NCBI GenBank assembly: GCA_030839105.1
Contig: JAUZEI010000239.1
Span: 1-9,522, forward strand
Reading direction: 5' to 3'
DNA from: Actinomycetota bacterium
Lineage (GTDB): Bacteria > Actinomycetota > Acidimicrobiia > IMCC26256 > PALSA-610
DNA length: 9,522 nucleotides
Both the position numbers and the translations under genes were made by a program. The notes beneath the pieces are model-generated. The model did no database searches. It was given only the letters and a program-made list of their open reading frames with translations, and was not told the DNA's origin. Shown here piece after piece: positions 1-6,075 of the stretch (within the stretch, counting starts at the first letter, position 1; every line of letters starts with the position of its first letter).

Positions 1-240
1 CTCCGTCGGCACGGTATCGGCCGTTTGCTGATGGACGAGCTGATCTCGACCGCGCGCCGCAACGACATCCACGTGCTTGTCGGTGCCCTCGACGCGGACA
101 ACGCGGAGTCGATTCGGTTCCACCAGACGCTCGGCTTCGTCGAGGTCGCCCGGCTGCCCGAAACCGGCTTCAAGTTCGGCCGGTGGCTCGACCTGGTTCT
201 GATGCAGCGGATGCTGGACGGTCCGATCGAACGGGCGTGA
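1..240 (+). CDS. GNAT-family N-acetyltransferase, C-terminal part (phosphinothricin acetyltransferase-like)
   Basis: The frame is open from the first base and ends at TGA 238-240, so the 5' part lies outside the window. The visible 79 residues begin with LRRHGIGRLLMDEL, the acetyl-CoA pyrophosphate-binding motif A (Q/R-x-x-G-x-G/A) of GNAT enzymes. They continue with a strand (HVLVGALDADN), an ESIRFHQTLGFVEVARL helix-turn typical of motif B, and a GFKFGRWLDLVLMQ ending. That ending is characteristic of the phosphinothricin/methionine-sulfoximine acetyltransferase (PAT/YncA-like) branch. Family members move an acetyl group from acetyl-CoA to a primary amine in the cytoplasm. The true substrate cannot be told, because many PAT-like proteins do not act on phosphinothricin. 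The gene stands apart from its right neighbour by about 220 bp. Confidence 0.88.
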   Translation, partial: LRRHGIGRLLMDELISTARRNDIHVLVGALDADNAESIRFHQTLGFVEVARLPETGFKFGRWLDLVLMQRMLDGPIERA

Positions 241-463
241 CCGCCTCCGGGTCGGTCGGAGCTCGCCTCACGCTCAGTGGTCAGGCGCACTGTGGAACGC
301 CCGGCCGAGGTTGGGCGTCCGGTACACAGATCGGTAATGCGCCGGAGGATTGCGGTAGATCGTGTGTCTGGTGAGGCGCAATACGCATTGCGGGGCTGGT
401 GTCGATCAGAGTTACGCTTGAGGATCGCCGGGGACCGGCGAGCGGCGAGCAACGAGGTACCGC
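241..463. other. Intergenic region upstream of the secreted GH25-like gene
   Basis: No gene is supported in these 223 bases. A weak promoter candidate for the gene at 464 is a TACGCT hexamer at 413-418 (fits the actinobacterial TANNNT -10 box) with TTGCGG at 388-393. The 19-bp spacing is longer than usual. A short CGCCC/GGGCG inverted repeat near 299-318 is too small to call a terminator. Confidence 0.3.
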
Positions 464-1372
464 GTGCGTTCCTGTTCCCCGATCTTTCGCTCTCTCGCCT
501 TCGTCACCGCGCTCGGCGCGGCGACGGTCGCGCTGTCAGCGGCGCCGAGCGCGTCGGCATCGTCGGGGCGTGCCCGGCACTCGGCCGCGGCCCGTGACGT
601 CGCGGCGCGGCCTGCCGTCATCGGGCGCGACATCAGCTTCCCGCAGTGCGGCGGCCCGTTGCCCGACGAGCGCCACGCCGTCTCCGGGATCCTCGGCGTC
701 AACGGCGGGGTCTCCTTCTCGCGCAATCCGTGTCTGGTCGCGGAGCTCGCGTGGGCCAAGCGCCTCGCGGCGCCGCCCGCGTTCTACGCCAACACCGGCA
801 ATCCGGGGCCGCGCCGCGCGAAGCACTGGCCACTCGGCCAGACCGCCCCGAAGGTGTGTTCCGCGAACGATCCGAATTCGATCGGTTGCTCGTACGACTA
901 CGGCTGGAACGCAGCCTGGCACTCGTACACCGCCGCGACCGATGCCGCGCAACGGTTGCACCGAGTCGACCGGGTCAACGCGCGTCATCGCGCTGCGAAT
1001 GTCGACTGGTGGCTCGACGTGGAAACCATGAACAGCTGGCAGACGATCGACGGCCGCTCGACCCGGGCTGCGAAGGAGCGCGACGTCGCCACGCTCACGG
1101 GCGAGATCGACGCGCTCCGAATCGCGGGCGTCGATCGGGTGGGCGTGTACTCGACTGCCCACCAGTGGCTGCAGATCACCGGCGGGACCAAGATCGACAA
1201 GAGCCGCTTCCTCGGCGCGCCGCAGTGGCTCGCCGGATACACCTCGCGCATCGACGCAATCGCGGGATGCGCGGATCGCGGCTTCACCGGGGGTCCCGTC
1301 GCGATGACTCAGTACCTCGGTTCCGACGGCTTCGATGCCAACGTCTTGTGCGCCGAGACGGGCGGCGCCTGA
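464..1372 (+). CDS. Secreted GH25-like TIM-barrel protein (glycoside hydrolase-like)
   Basis: 302 aa from GTG 464, chosen because a CGAGG ribosome site (453-457) lies 6 nt upstream and the start gives a proper signal peptide: Arg near the N terminus, hydrophobic stretch about residues 11-27, and an ASA cleavage site near residue 32. The mature part follows the strand pattern of GH25 lysozymes: DISFPQC (56-62) like the first-strand DVSxxQ, WWLDVET (182-188) like the LDVE strand with D185/E187 as likely acidic active-site residues, VGVYSTAHQW, and a final AMTQYLGSDGFDANV strand. Several cysteines suggest disulfides outside the cell. Related actinobacterial proteins with the DxSxPQC signature are usually annotated only as hypothetical. 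Peptidoglycan or polysaccharide cleavage is inferred from fold resemblance and not certain. The N-terminal linker (33-50) is rich in Ala/Arg. The gene ends in TGA and appears monocistronic. Confidence 0.8.
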   Translation: MRSCSPIFRSLAFVTALGAATVALSAAPSASASSGRARHSAAARDVAARPAVIGRDISFPQCGGPLPDERHAVSGILGVNGGVSFSRNPCLVAELAWAKRLAAPPAFYANTGNPGPRRAKHWPLGQTAPKVCSANDPNSIGCSYDYGWNAAWHSYTAATDAAQRLHRVDRVNARHRAANVDWWLDVETMNSWQTIDGRSTRAAKERDVATLTGEIDALRIAGVDRVGVYSTAHQWLQITGGTKIDKSRFLGAPQWLAGYTSRIDAIAGCADRGFTGGPVAMTQYLGSDGFDANVLCAETGGA

Positions 1373-1376
1373 GCGG

Positions 1377-1401
1377 CACCGATCGGTGACGATCGGGTGA
1401 C
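1377..1401. repeat. 12-bp palindrome followed by a short direct repeat
   Basis: CACCGATCGGTG (1377-1388) is a perfect palindrome. GATCGGTGAC (1381-1390) is repeated as GATCGGGTGAC (1391-1401). It lies just after the secreted protein's stop and upstream of the kinase frame, so it could be an operator or part of a weak terminator. No T-tract follows. Confidence 0.35.
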
Positions 1402-1423
1402 GCGTTCCGGTCAGCATCGCGTC

Positions 1424-1567
1424 GTGAGCAACAGTGATGTGATCGAGGTCCCCGGATCCGTCGGATTCCGGTTGGACGACTTCGTCGACGTCGCTCCCGT
1501 CCCGGTTCCACAGTCCAGCGTGATCATCGTCTAGGACGATCGGGTGGAGCGGGCCAAGCTGTAGTAC
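1424..1567 (+). pseudogene. Interrupted 5' part of the receiver-histidine kinase gene (two in-frame TAG codons)
   Basis: This stretch is in the same frame as the kinase at 1568 and reads like protein: GTG 1424, then a leader of about 30 residues and the first receiver strand SSVIIV, followed by TAG (1532-1534), DDRVERAKL, TAG (1562-1564), and Y directly before ATG 1568. Receiver domains begin with a hydrophobic strand and an acidic pair (for example VEDD), then a helix ending in L-x-x-x-L-x-x-x-G-Y. That pattern continues across both stops, so this is one ancestral coding region. Replacing the first TAG with GAG (Glu) and the second with GAG or CAG would restore a 426-aa protein. As it stands, a 36-aa peptide (1424-1534) would be made, and the acidic pocket is separated from the rest of the receiver. 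No strong ribosome site is visible before 1424. Assembly or sequencing error remains possible. Confidence 0.7.
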
Positions 1568-2704
1568 ATGCTCTCGCCGCTCGGGTATCCGCTCGTCGAG
1601 GCCGCGTCCGGCTCGGACGCGCGCCGGTGCGTGACCGAACAGGACTTCGCCGTGATCCTGATCGACCTGCGCACGATGACGGGTGGTTTCGACGTCGCGG
1701 AGTTCGTGCGCTCGCGGCCGCGCTCGACCCTGACGCCCCTCATCTTCGTCACGACGGGCGATCGTGACGAGCGCGAGATGACGATGGGCTACGCGATGGG
1801 ATCCGTCGACTTCATCGTCGCCCCCGTGGTGCCGGCCGCGTTGCGGGGCAAGGTCGCGCTCTTCGCCGACCTCTTCGCCAAGACCCACGAGTTGGTCGAG
1901 CGCGCCCAGCGCCTGCGGATGGCCGCGAGCCGTTCCGCGGACGCACTCGGGTTACAGATGGAGATGCTCGATCGCATGGACGAGCTGAGTCGGGCCAAAA
2001 GCGACTTCGTCTCCAAGATCTCGCACGAGCTGCGCAGCCCGCTGACCAGCGTCATCGGGTACGTCGAGCTGCTGACCGACGGCGGCCCCGGAGATCCGAC
2101 TCCGGAGCAAGGCCGCATGCTGACGATCATCGAGCGCAACAGTCGGCGCCTGCTCGCCTTGATCGAAGACCTGCTGACCATGTCGCGCGTCGAGGCCGGG
2201 ATCTTCGAGCTCTCGGTCGGCATGGTTGATCTGCGCGAGTTGATCCACAGTGTTCGCGACACGACCGAGCCGGCGGTCGCGAAGGCAGGACTCGAGCTAC
2301 GCGTCGACGTCGGTGCCGACCGCATGTTGACCGGAGACCGTGAGCAACTCGAGCGGGCGCTGCTCAACCTCCTTTCCAATGCCGTGAAGTTCACCTCCCC
2401 CCGCGGGCATGTCGAGATCGCGACGCGCACCGAAGGTGACGATGCGTTGGTTTCGGTGCGCGATACGGGCACCGGTATCCCGTTGGACGAGCAGGAGCAC
2501 CTCTTCACCCGGTTCTTCCGGGCCAAGCGGTCGCAGGAGCAAGAGGTACCGGGGACCGGGCTGGGTCTCTACATCGTGAAACAGATCGTCGAGCTGCACG
2601 GCGGCGCGATGGAGGTCGAGTCGACGCCCGCGGGCAGCACCTTCACCATGCGGCTGCCAATCGGGGGACCGCCGGCTGATCCGCTCTCGTTGGTGCGCCG
2701 CTAG
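1568..2704 (+). CDS. Hybrid receiver / sensor histidine kinase, 5'-truncated by upstream TAG codons
   Basis: 378 aa from ATG 1568, the first possible start after the second TAG. It has no ribosome site at normal distance (GGTGGAG at 1543-1549 is too far). Residues 1-105 are most of a response-regulator receiver: the likely phosphoacceptor is D33 in LIDLRTM and the signalling threonine lies in FVTT, but the conserved lysine is replaced by Ala (A85 in IVAPVV). A linker helix of about 40 residues leads to an intact kinase: H-box H153 (ISHELRSP), N-box N271 (LLSNAVKF), G1 D299 (DTGTGIP), an F-box FTRFF, and G2 from G329 (GTGLGLYIVKQI). No transmembrane segment is present, so it is cytoplasmic and would autophosphorylate on H153 with ATP. 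No partner regulator is adjacent. The kinase half shows no decay, which suggests recent interruption or continued use from an internal start. It ends in TAG. Confidence 0.8.
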   Translation: MLSPLGYPLVEAASGSDARRCVTEQDFAVILIDLRTMTGGFDVAEFVRSRPRSTLTPLIFVTTGDRDEREMTMGYAMGSVDFIVAPVVPAALRGKVALFADLFAKTHELVERAQRLRMAASRSADALGLQMEMLDRMDELSRAKSDFVSKISHELRSPLTSVIGYVELLTDGGPGDPTPEQGRMLTIIERNSRRLLALIEDLLTMSRVEAGIFELSVGMVDLRELIHSVRDTTEPAVAKAGLELRVDVGADRMLTGDREQLERALLNLLSNAVKFTSPRGHVEIATRTEGDDALVSVRDTGTGIPLDEQEHLFTRFFRAKRSQEQEVPGTGLGLYIVKQIVELHGGAMEVESTPAGSTFTMRLPIGGPPADPLSLVRR

Positions 2705-2739
2705 TACGGCACAGCTATCGAGAGCGAGACAGGGCGGGG

Positions 2740-3531
2740 GTGAACGTCGCCTTTCGGCGCGCCGGTGGGACGGTTACCGTCGGGGGCGAGGAGGCGCCGT
2801 TGCGAGCGGCAGGTGGCGACCCGAACGTCTTCGCGCAGAGGCTGTTCACCGGTCTGCCGCGCCGCTACGACGCGCTGGCCGAGCTGTTGTCGTTCGGTCA
2901 GAACGGGCGATGGCGGACCGAGATGGTGAGTCATATCGCCGCGACCCGTCCGAGCTCGATCCTCGATGTCGCCACCGGTACTGCAGGTGTCGCGCTCGAG
3001 CTCGTGCGCAGCACGCCGGCCGAGGTCACGGGTATCGATCTCACTCCCGCAATGCTCGCTCGGGGCCGGGAACGCGTGACGCGTGCGAATGCGACGGAAC
3101 GTGTGCGCCTCGTGGCCGGGCAGGCGGAGCATTTGCCCTTCGCCGACGCGACCTTCGAGGCGCTGACGTTCACGTACCTGCTCCGCTACGTCGGGGATCC
3201 GGCCGCGACACTGCGCGAGCTGGCCCGCGTCGTCGTGCCCGGAGGTGCGGTTGCGAGCCTCGAGTTCGCCGTGCCCCGCAGCCGATTCTGGCGAAGCTGG
3301 TGGTGGCTCTACACGCGGTTGGTTCTGCCCGCGGCCGGCTACATGACGGGCGGTCGGGAGTGGTTCGGCGTCGGACGTTTTCTCGGGCCGAACATCTCCG
3401 CGCACTACCGGCGATATCCCGTCGACTGGACCGTCGACGCGTGGCGCAAGGCCGGACTCGTCGACGTGGAGGTCCGCCGGATGAGTCTCGGCGGAGGAAT
3501 CGTGATGTGGGCCCGGAAGCCCGAGTCGTGA
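2740..3531 (+). CDS. UbiE/MenG-like class I SAM-dependent methyltransferase
   Basis: 263 aa from GTG 2740, with AGGG 5 nt upstream. A rival start is TTG 2800, which has a better GAGGAGG site and would give 243 aa. Numbering from 2740: the SAM-binding glycine motif is at 74-83 (ILDVATGTAG), the acidic residue after the second strand is D100 (TGIDLTPAML), then GQAEHLPF (127-134), the TFTYLLRYVGD strand (143-153) that matches the SFGLRNVxD signature of UbiE/MenG, and LARVVVPGG (161-169). UbiE/MenG enzymes C-methylate demethylmenaquinone or the ubiquinone precursor on the membrane face. Actinobacteria normally use menaquinone, so MenG is the obvious candidate, though paralogues with other prenyl or lipid substrates exist. 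The aromatic stretch RFWRSWWWLY (from about 182) may touch the membrane. It overlaps the next gene by 4 nt, so the two are translationally coupled. Confidence 0.85.
   Translation: MNVAFRRAGGTVTVGGEEAPLRAAGGDPNVFAQRLFTGLPRRYDALAELLSFGQNGRWRTEMVSHIAATRPSSILDVATGTAGVALELVRSTPAEVTGIDLTPAMLARGRERVTRANATERVRLVAGQAEHLPFADATFEALTFTYLLRYVGDPAATLRELARVVVPGGAVASLEFAVPRSRFWRSWWWLYTRLVLPAAGYMTGGREWFGVGRFLGPNISAHYRRYPVDWTVDAWRKAGLVDVEVRRMSLGGGIVMWARKPES
2788..2794 (+). promoter_or_regulatory. Strong Shine-Dalgarno inside the methyltransferase 5' end
   Basis: GAGGAGG sits 5 nt before TTG 2800, in frame with GTG 2740. It favours 2800 as a real or additional start, removing 20 residues that carry no recognised motif. 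Confidence 0.45.
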
Positions 3532-4253
3532 CCGCACCCCGCCCGGCCTTCTACGCCGCACGGCCCGGTGGGTGGCGCGACTGGTGGACGATCCTCCACC
3601 CGCCCTACACGGCGTGGCACCTGTCGTATGTCGTCGTGGGCGCGACCCTCGCGCCGAAGACCGACGGTGGGCGACTGGTCGCGACGCTGGTCGCCTTCTT
3701 CTTGGCGGTCGGTGTCGCCGCGCACGCGCTCGACGAGTTGCACGGTCGCCCGCTGCAGACCCGCATTTCGAGCGGCGTGCTGGTGACGGTCGCGACGATC
3801 GCGCTGGGCGGCGCGCTCGCACTCGGCCTGATCGGTGTCGGACGCAGCGGCGTCGGACTAATGGTGTTCATTGGGTTGGGTCCGGTGCTCGTCGTCGGTT
3901 ACAACCTCGAGCTCTTCGGCGGCCGGCTGCACTCCGACCTCGGCTTCGCCGCGGCCTGGGGTGCGTTCCCCGTACTGACGGCGTATTTCGTGCAGTCCGG
4001 CCGACTCGACATCACGGCCCTGCTTGCAGCCGCGGCCGCCTCCGCCTTGTCGCTCGCGCAGCGATCGTTGAGCACGCAGGCCCGCTACGTGCGCCGCCGC
4101 GCCATCCGTCTCGACGGCACGATGACGCTGCGCGACGGGACCACTGTCTCCTTCGACGAACGAGCACTGTTACGACCGATCGAGCGCGCGCTGCGCTGGT
4201 TGTCGTGGGCGACGATCGCGCTGGCCGCCGCGCTGCTCGCCGCCCGCGTCTGA
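3528..4253 (+). CDS. Polytopic membrane protein of unknown function, distantly UbiA-like
   Basis: 241 aa from GTG 3528. The start is fixed by the GTGA overlap with the methyltransferase stop, and homologous-looking sequence (HPPYTAWHLSYVVVGA, 24-39) begins soon after. Hydrophobic segments lie at about 32-43, 50-66, 83-104, 109-124, 138-155, 162-178 and 219-239, so probably 6-7 helices. Charged conserved-looking loops are HALDELHGRPLQTRIS (66-81) and GYNLELFGGRLHSD (124-137). The first recalls the Asp-rich loop of UbiA prenyltransferases followed by RPL/I-x-(S)G-R-I-S, but it keeps only one clear acidic pair (D69, E70), and the second differs from the UbiA second motif. So a UbiA-superfamily relation is a guess. 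Similar proteins in other actinobacteria are annotated as hypothetical, to my knowledge. Coupling to a UbiE-like enzyme suggests a shared lipid or quinone substrate. A cytoplasmic basic patch (RYVRRR, about 186-191) precedes the last helix. Confidence 0.72.
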   Translation: MTAPRPAFYAARPGGWRDWWTILHPPYTAWHLSYVVVGATLAPKTDGGRLVATLVAFFLAVGVAAHALDELHGRPLQTRISSGVLVTVATIALGGALALGLIGVGRSGVGLMVFIGLGPVLVVGYNLELFGGRLHSDLGFAAAWGAFPVLTAYFVQSGRLDITALLAAAAASALSLAQRSLSTQARYVRRRAIRLDGTMTLRDGTTVSFDERALLRPIERALRWLSWATIALAAALLAARV

Positions 4254-4284
4254 CTGAGCTGAGCTGAGCTGAGCTGAGCTGAGC
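4254..4284. repeat. Pentanucleotide microsatellite, (CTGAG)6
   Basis: Six perfect CTGAG units (4254-4283) plus one further C start at the base after the membrane protein's TGA. Each junction contains AGCT, so the array is rich in small palindromes. Copy number would be prone to slippage. Because it lies after the stop codon, variation would change the 3' UTR and not the protein. Confidence 0.95.
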
Positions 4285-4358
4285 CGGGACATCACCCACG
4301 GCGTCCGGGATCCTTAGCGTCGATCCTGTTCGCCCGCGACCGCCAAGCTCCACCGATC

Positions 4359-4626
4359 TTGCCCGAGGCGATGATCGGTGCGCAGACGCGCTTGATCCTG
4401 ATTCCGAGCCTCGCCGGCAACGCACCCGGCTGGGATCGCATCCGCGCCCTCGCCAACGAGCACGGCCTGAAGGTGATCGAAGGACCTCGACGGCATCCGC
4501 GGCCGGGTCCCGAATGCCGACGCGGTCATGGAGCGGGGCATGCTCGTCCTGCTGAACCACGCCCTGACCGACGACGACATCGCGTTCGTCTGTGATCGGA
4601 TCGAAGCGTTTCTCGCCCGCGTGTGA
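4359..4626 (+). pseudogene. Remnant of a DegT/DnrJ/EryC1/StrS-type aminotransferase
   Basis: Two fragments of one family lie in different frames. In frame with 4359, residues such as TRLILIPSLAGNAPGWDRIR and HGLKVIE match the middle of sugar aminotransferase/dehydrase proteins of the RfbH type, just before the conserved ED-S/C-C-D segment. From about 4483 the next frame gives DLDGIRGRVPNADAVM, LLNHALTDDDIAFVCDRIEAF and stops at TGA 4624-4626, matching the C-terminal end (P-N-A/S-D-x-x-M ... G/A-L-T-D-D/E) of the same family. Family members are about 380-440 aa and form or remove amino groups on nucleotide sugars with PLP or PMP. Here the N-terminal third and roughly 200 internal codons, with the catalytic lysine or histidine region, are missing, and the junction shifts frame. 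The left edge is uncertain. This is a dead fragment, or an assembly collapse, and implies a former deoxysugar or surface-polysaccharide gene. Confidence 0.68.
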
Positions 4627-4647
4627 GTCGGTCCGGCGTTCAGGCGG

Positions 4648-5175
4648 TCAGGCCGTCTGTGCGATCGCGGCGGTCGACGGACCCGGGCCAGCGGCGACGC
4701 GCAGGTCGGTGAGGACCCGGGCGTGGGCGAGGGCGCCGGCGCGCCGCGGTCCATCGGCCGGCGAGGCCAGCGCCGGCAGCTGACGAATCCGGCCGTCGGC
4801 CAAGACGAGTACCGGGACCGCTACGACGTGCCGCGGTCGGCGCGGAACGACCCAGTGGTACTCGGTGCCGTCGGGCACGTTCGCGGGCCGGTCGACCACC
4901 TGCACGTCGGCGACCTCGCTCCAGGCGACGCGCGTGCTGCGACCGAGTCGGCGGACGGTCACGCCGTTGCGGTCGACGTCGACGGTCGCCGACAGCGCGC
5001 CCAGAGCGGGCACGAAGGTGGCGAATGCGGCCGCGCTGATCGCGATCCCGGTCGCGACCGCGGCCGAACTGCCGAGCGCGAGGGCGAGCACCAGACCGCA
5101 GATGGCGATCACGAACGCGCCGAACGCCGTTGCGAGCGCGATGCGCCAGCTTGCCGGAGTCGGTCGCAATTCCAT
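4648..5175 (-). CDS. Small membrane protein with two N-terminal helices and a PH-like domain
   Basis: 175 aa, read right to left from ATG 5175-5173 to TGA at 4650-4648. Residues 12-34 and 38-60 are two closely spaced transmembrane helices forming a hairpin. The remainder, about 62-150, has a strand-rich pattern ATVDVDRNGVTVRRLG, TRVAWSEVADVQVV, VVAVPVLVLADGRIRQLPAL. This is typical of bacterial PH-like (bPH/YdbS-type) domains, in which a W-S/D-E/D-V/I motif marks the middle of the sheet. These domains sit on the cytoplasmic face, and their ligands are mostly unknown. The final 25 residues are Ala/Pro-rich and probably disordered. The gene diverges from the SDR genes and converges on the aminotransferase remnant. 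No strong ribosome site precedes the ATG. The open frame continues far upstream to 6888, but that part is antisense to the two dehydrogenases and carries no motif. Confidence 0.78.
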   Translation of the reverse strand: MELRPTPASWRIALATAFGAFVIAICGLVLALALGSSAAVATGIAISAAAFATFVPALGALSATVDVDRNGVTVRRLGRSTRVAWSEVADVQVVDRPANVPDGTEYHWVVPRRPRHVVAVPVLVLADGRIRQLPALASPADGPRRAGALAHARVLTDLRVAAGPGPSTAAIAQTA

Positions 5176-5274
5176 CGCATTCGTATCGGCAGGCCCGACC
5201 CCCCGGCCTGAGGGTGAATCGGCCTCCCCGGGCCCGGGATGAACGCGCCGCGAGCGGTGCTGCAGACTGCGGCG
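5176..5274. promoter_or_regulatory. Divergent intergenic region between the PH-like protein and the first SDR
   Basis: This 99-bp gap must carry promoters for both directions if the starts chosen are right. It includes the perfect 12-bp palindrome CCCGGGCCCGGG (5227-5238) directly before an alternative ATG at 5239. CAGACT at 5264-5269, ending 6 nt before ATG 5275, could serve as a weak -10 for a leaderless transcript. No clear -35 was seen. Confidence 0.35.
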
Positions 5275-6066
5275 ATGCATCGACTCGACGGCAAGATCGC
5301 ACTCGTCACCGGTGCCGCCCGCGGAACCGGTGCCGCGACCGCCCGGCGCTTCGTGGACGAGGGCGCACGGGTGGTGATCGCCGACGTCCTCGACGAACGG
5401 GGAGAGAACACGGCCGCCGGGCTCGGCGACGCGGCCCGATTCGTGCACCTCGACGTCACGGACGAGTCGGCTTGGGGGCAGGTGGTCGACGAGATCGCGG
5501 CGACGGAAGGCGCACTGCACGTGCTGGTGAACAACGCCGCGGTGCTGCACCTCGCCACGATCGACGCCACCGCGACCGACGCGTTCGAGCGTGTGATGCG
5601 CGTCAACGTGCTCGGGCCGTTCCTGGGCATCCGCACATGCCTTCCGATGCTCCGAGCTTCGGGCGCGGGCGCAATCGTCAACATCGGTTCCATCGACTCG
5701 GTGCAGGGCGCGGCGCTCACCGGTGCCTACACCGCATCGAAGTTCGCGCTGCGCGGCCTTACCAAAGTCGTCGCGCTCGAGAACAAGAAGCGGGGCGTGC
5801 GCGCGAATATCGTCTGCCCGATGCTCGGCAATCCCGAGATGCATCCCGAGATCGTGGGCACCGACTCCGGCCCGGTGCGGCGCGGGGGAGGAAAGCCCCC
5901 GGAGCTCGACGTCATCGCCGAAGCCGTGTGCTATCTCGCCGCGGACGAGAGCCGGTTCACGACCGGGACCGAGCTCGTGCTCGACGGCGGTCACAGCGCG
6001 GGGACGGCGCTTGATCTGCCCGACGAATGGTTCGACCCCGCGCTGCGCCGCCGACCGCTGCGTTAG
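5275..6066 (+). CDS. Short-chain dehydrogenase/reductase (classical SDR, probably NAD-dependent)
   Basis: 263 aa from ATG 5275. An in-frame ATG at 5239 would add 12 residues without family support, whereas M-x-R-L-D-G-K-I-A-L-V-T-G at 5275 is the usual beginning of this family. The Rossmann motif is T12-G13-x-x-x-G17-x-G19, D37 at the end of strand 2 (VVIADV) favours NAD(H), then D60-V, N86-N-A-A, N111, and the catalytic S139, Y152 and K156 with the normal 13-residue Ser-Tyr spacing. So it is an active-looking oxidoreductase of the hydroxysteroid/2,5-diketone type. The substrate cannot be read from sequence. The region after the active site (NPEMHPEIVG, then a Gly/Arg-rich loop) is the variable substrate lid. 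A typical TTGTELVLDGG ending is present as TTGTELVLDGGHSAG. It is followed after 9 nt by a second SDR, possibly co-transcribed. Confidence 0.9.
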   Translation: MHRLDGKIALVTGAARGTGAATARRFVDEGARVVIADVLDERGENTAAGLGDAARFVHLDVTDESAWGQVVDEIAATEGALHVLVNNAAVLHLATIDATATDAFERVMRVNVLGPFLGIRTCLPMLRASGAGAIVNIGSIDSVQGAALTGAYTASKFALRGLTKVVALENKKRGVRANIVCPMLGNPEMHPEIVGTDSGPVRRGGGKPPELDVIAEAVCYLAADESRFTTGTELVLDGGHSAGTALDLPDEWFDPALRRRPLR

Positions 6067-6075
6067 CTTCACCCG
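6064..6075 (+). promoter_or_regulatory. Possible -10 element for a leaderless second-SDR transcript
   Basis: TAGCTT (6064-6069) overlaps the stop of the first SDR and fits TANNNT. It is followed by 6 nt and then ATG 6076, the spacing expected if transcription starts at the start codon, which is common in actinobacteria. No Shine-Dalgarno is present. A chance match is quite possible. Confidence 0.25.

Noticed and set aside
299..318. Terminator after the acetyltransferase
   Set aside because: The CGCCC/GGGCG stem is only 5 bp with a 10-nt loop and has no T-tract.
1532..1564. TAG recoding (pyrrolysine or a Gln-type alternative code)
   Set aside because: Six genes in the window, including this kinase, end at TAG in sensible positions, so TAG works as a stop here. 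Context-specific readthrough cannot be excluded.
536..1888. 450-codon minus-strand open frame
   Set aside because: It is antisense to the secreted protein and kinase, with Arg/His/Asp-rich composition and no motif.
2701..3822. 373-codon minus-strand open frame
   Set aside because: It is antisense to the UbiE-like methyltransferase and the membrane protein, and shows no recognisable domain.
4254..4284. Phase-variation switch for the membrane protein
   Set aside because: The repeats follow the stop codon, so changes in copy number would not alter the reading frame of that protein.
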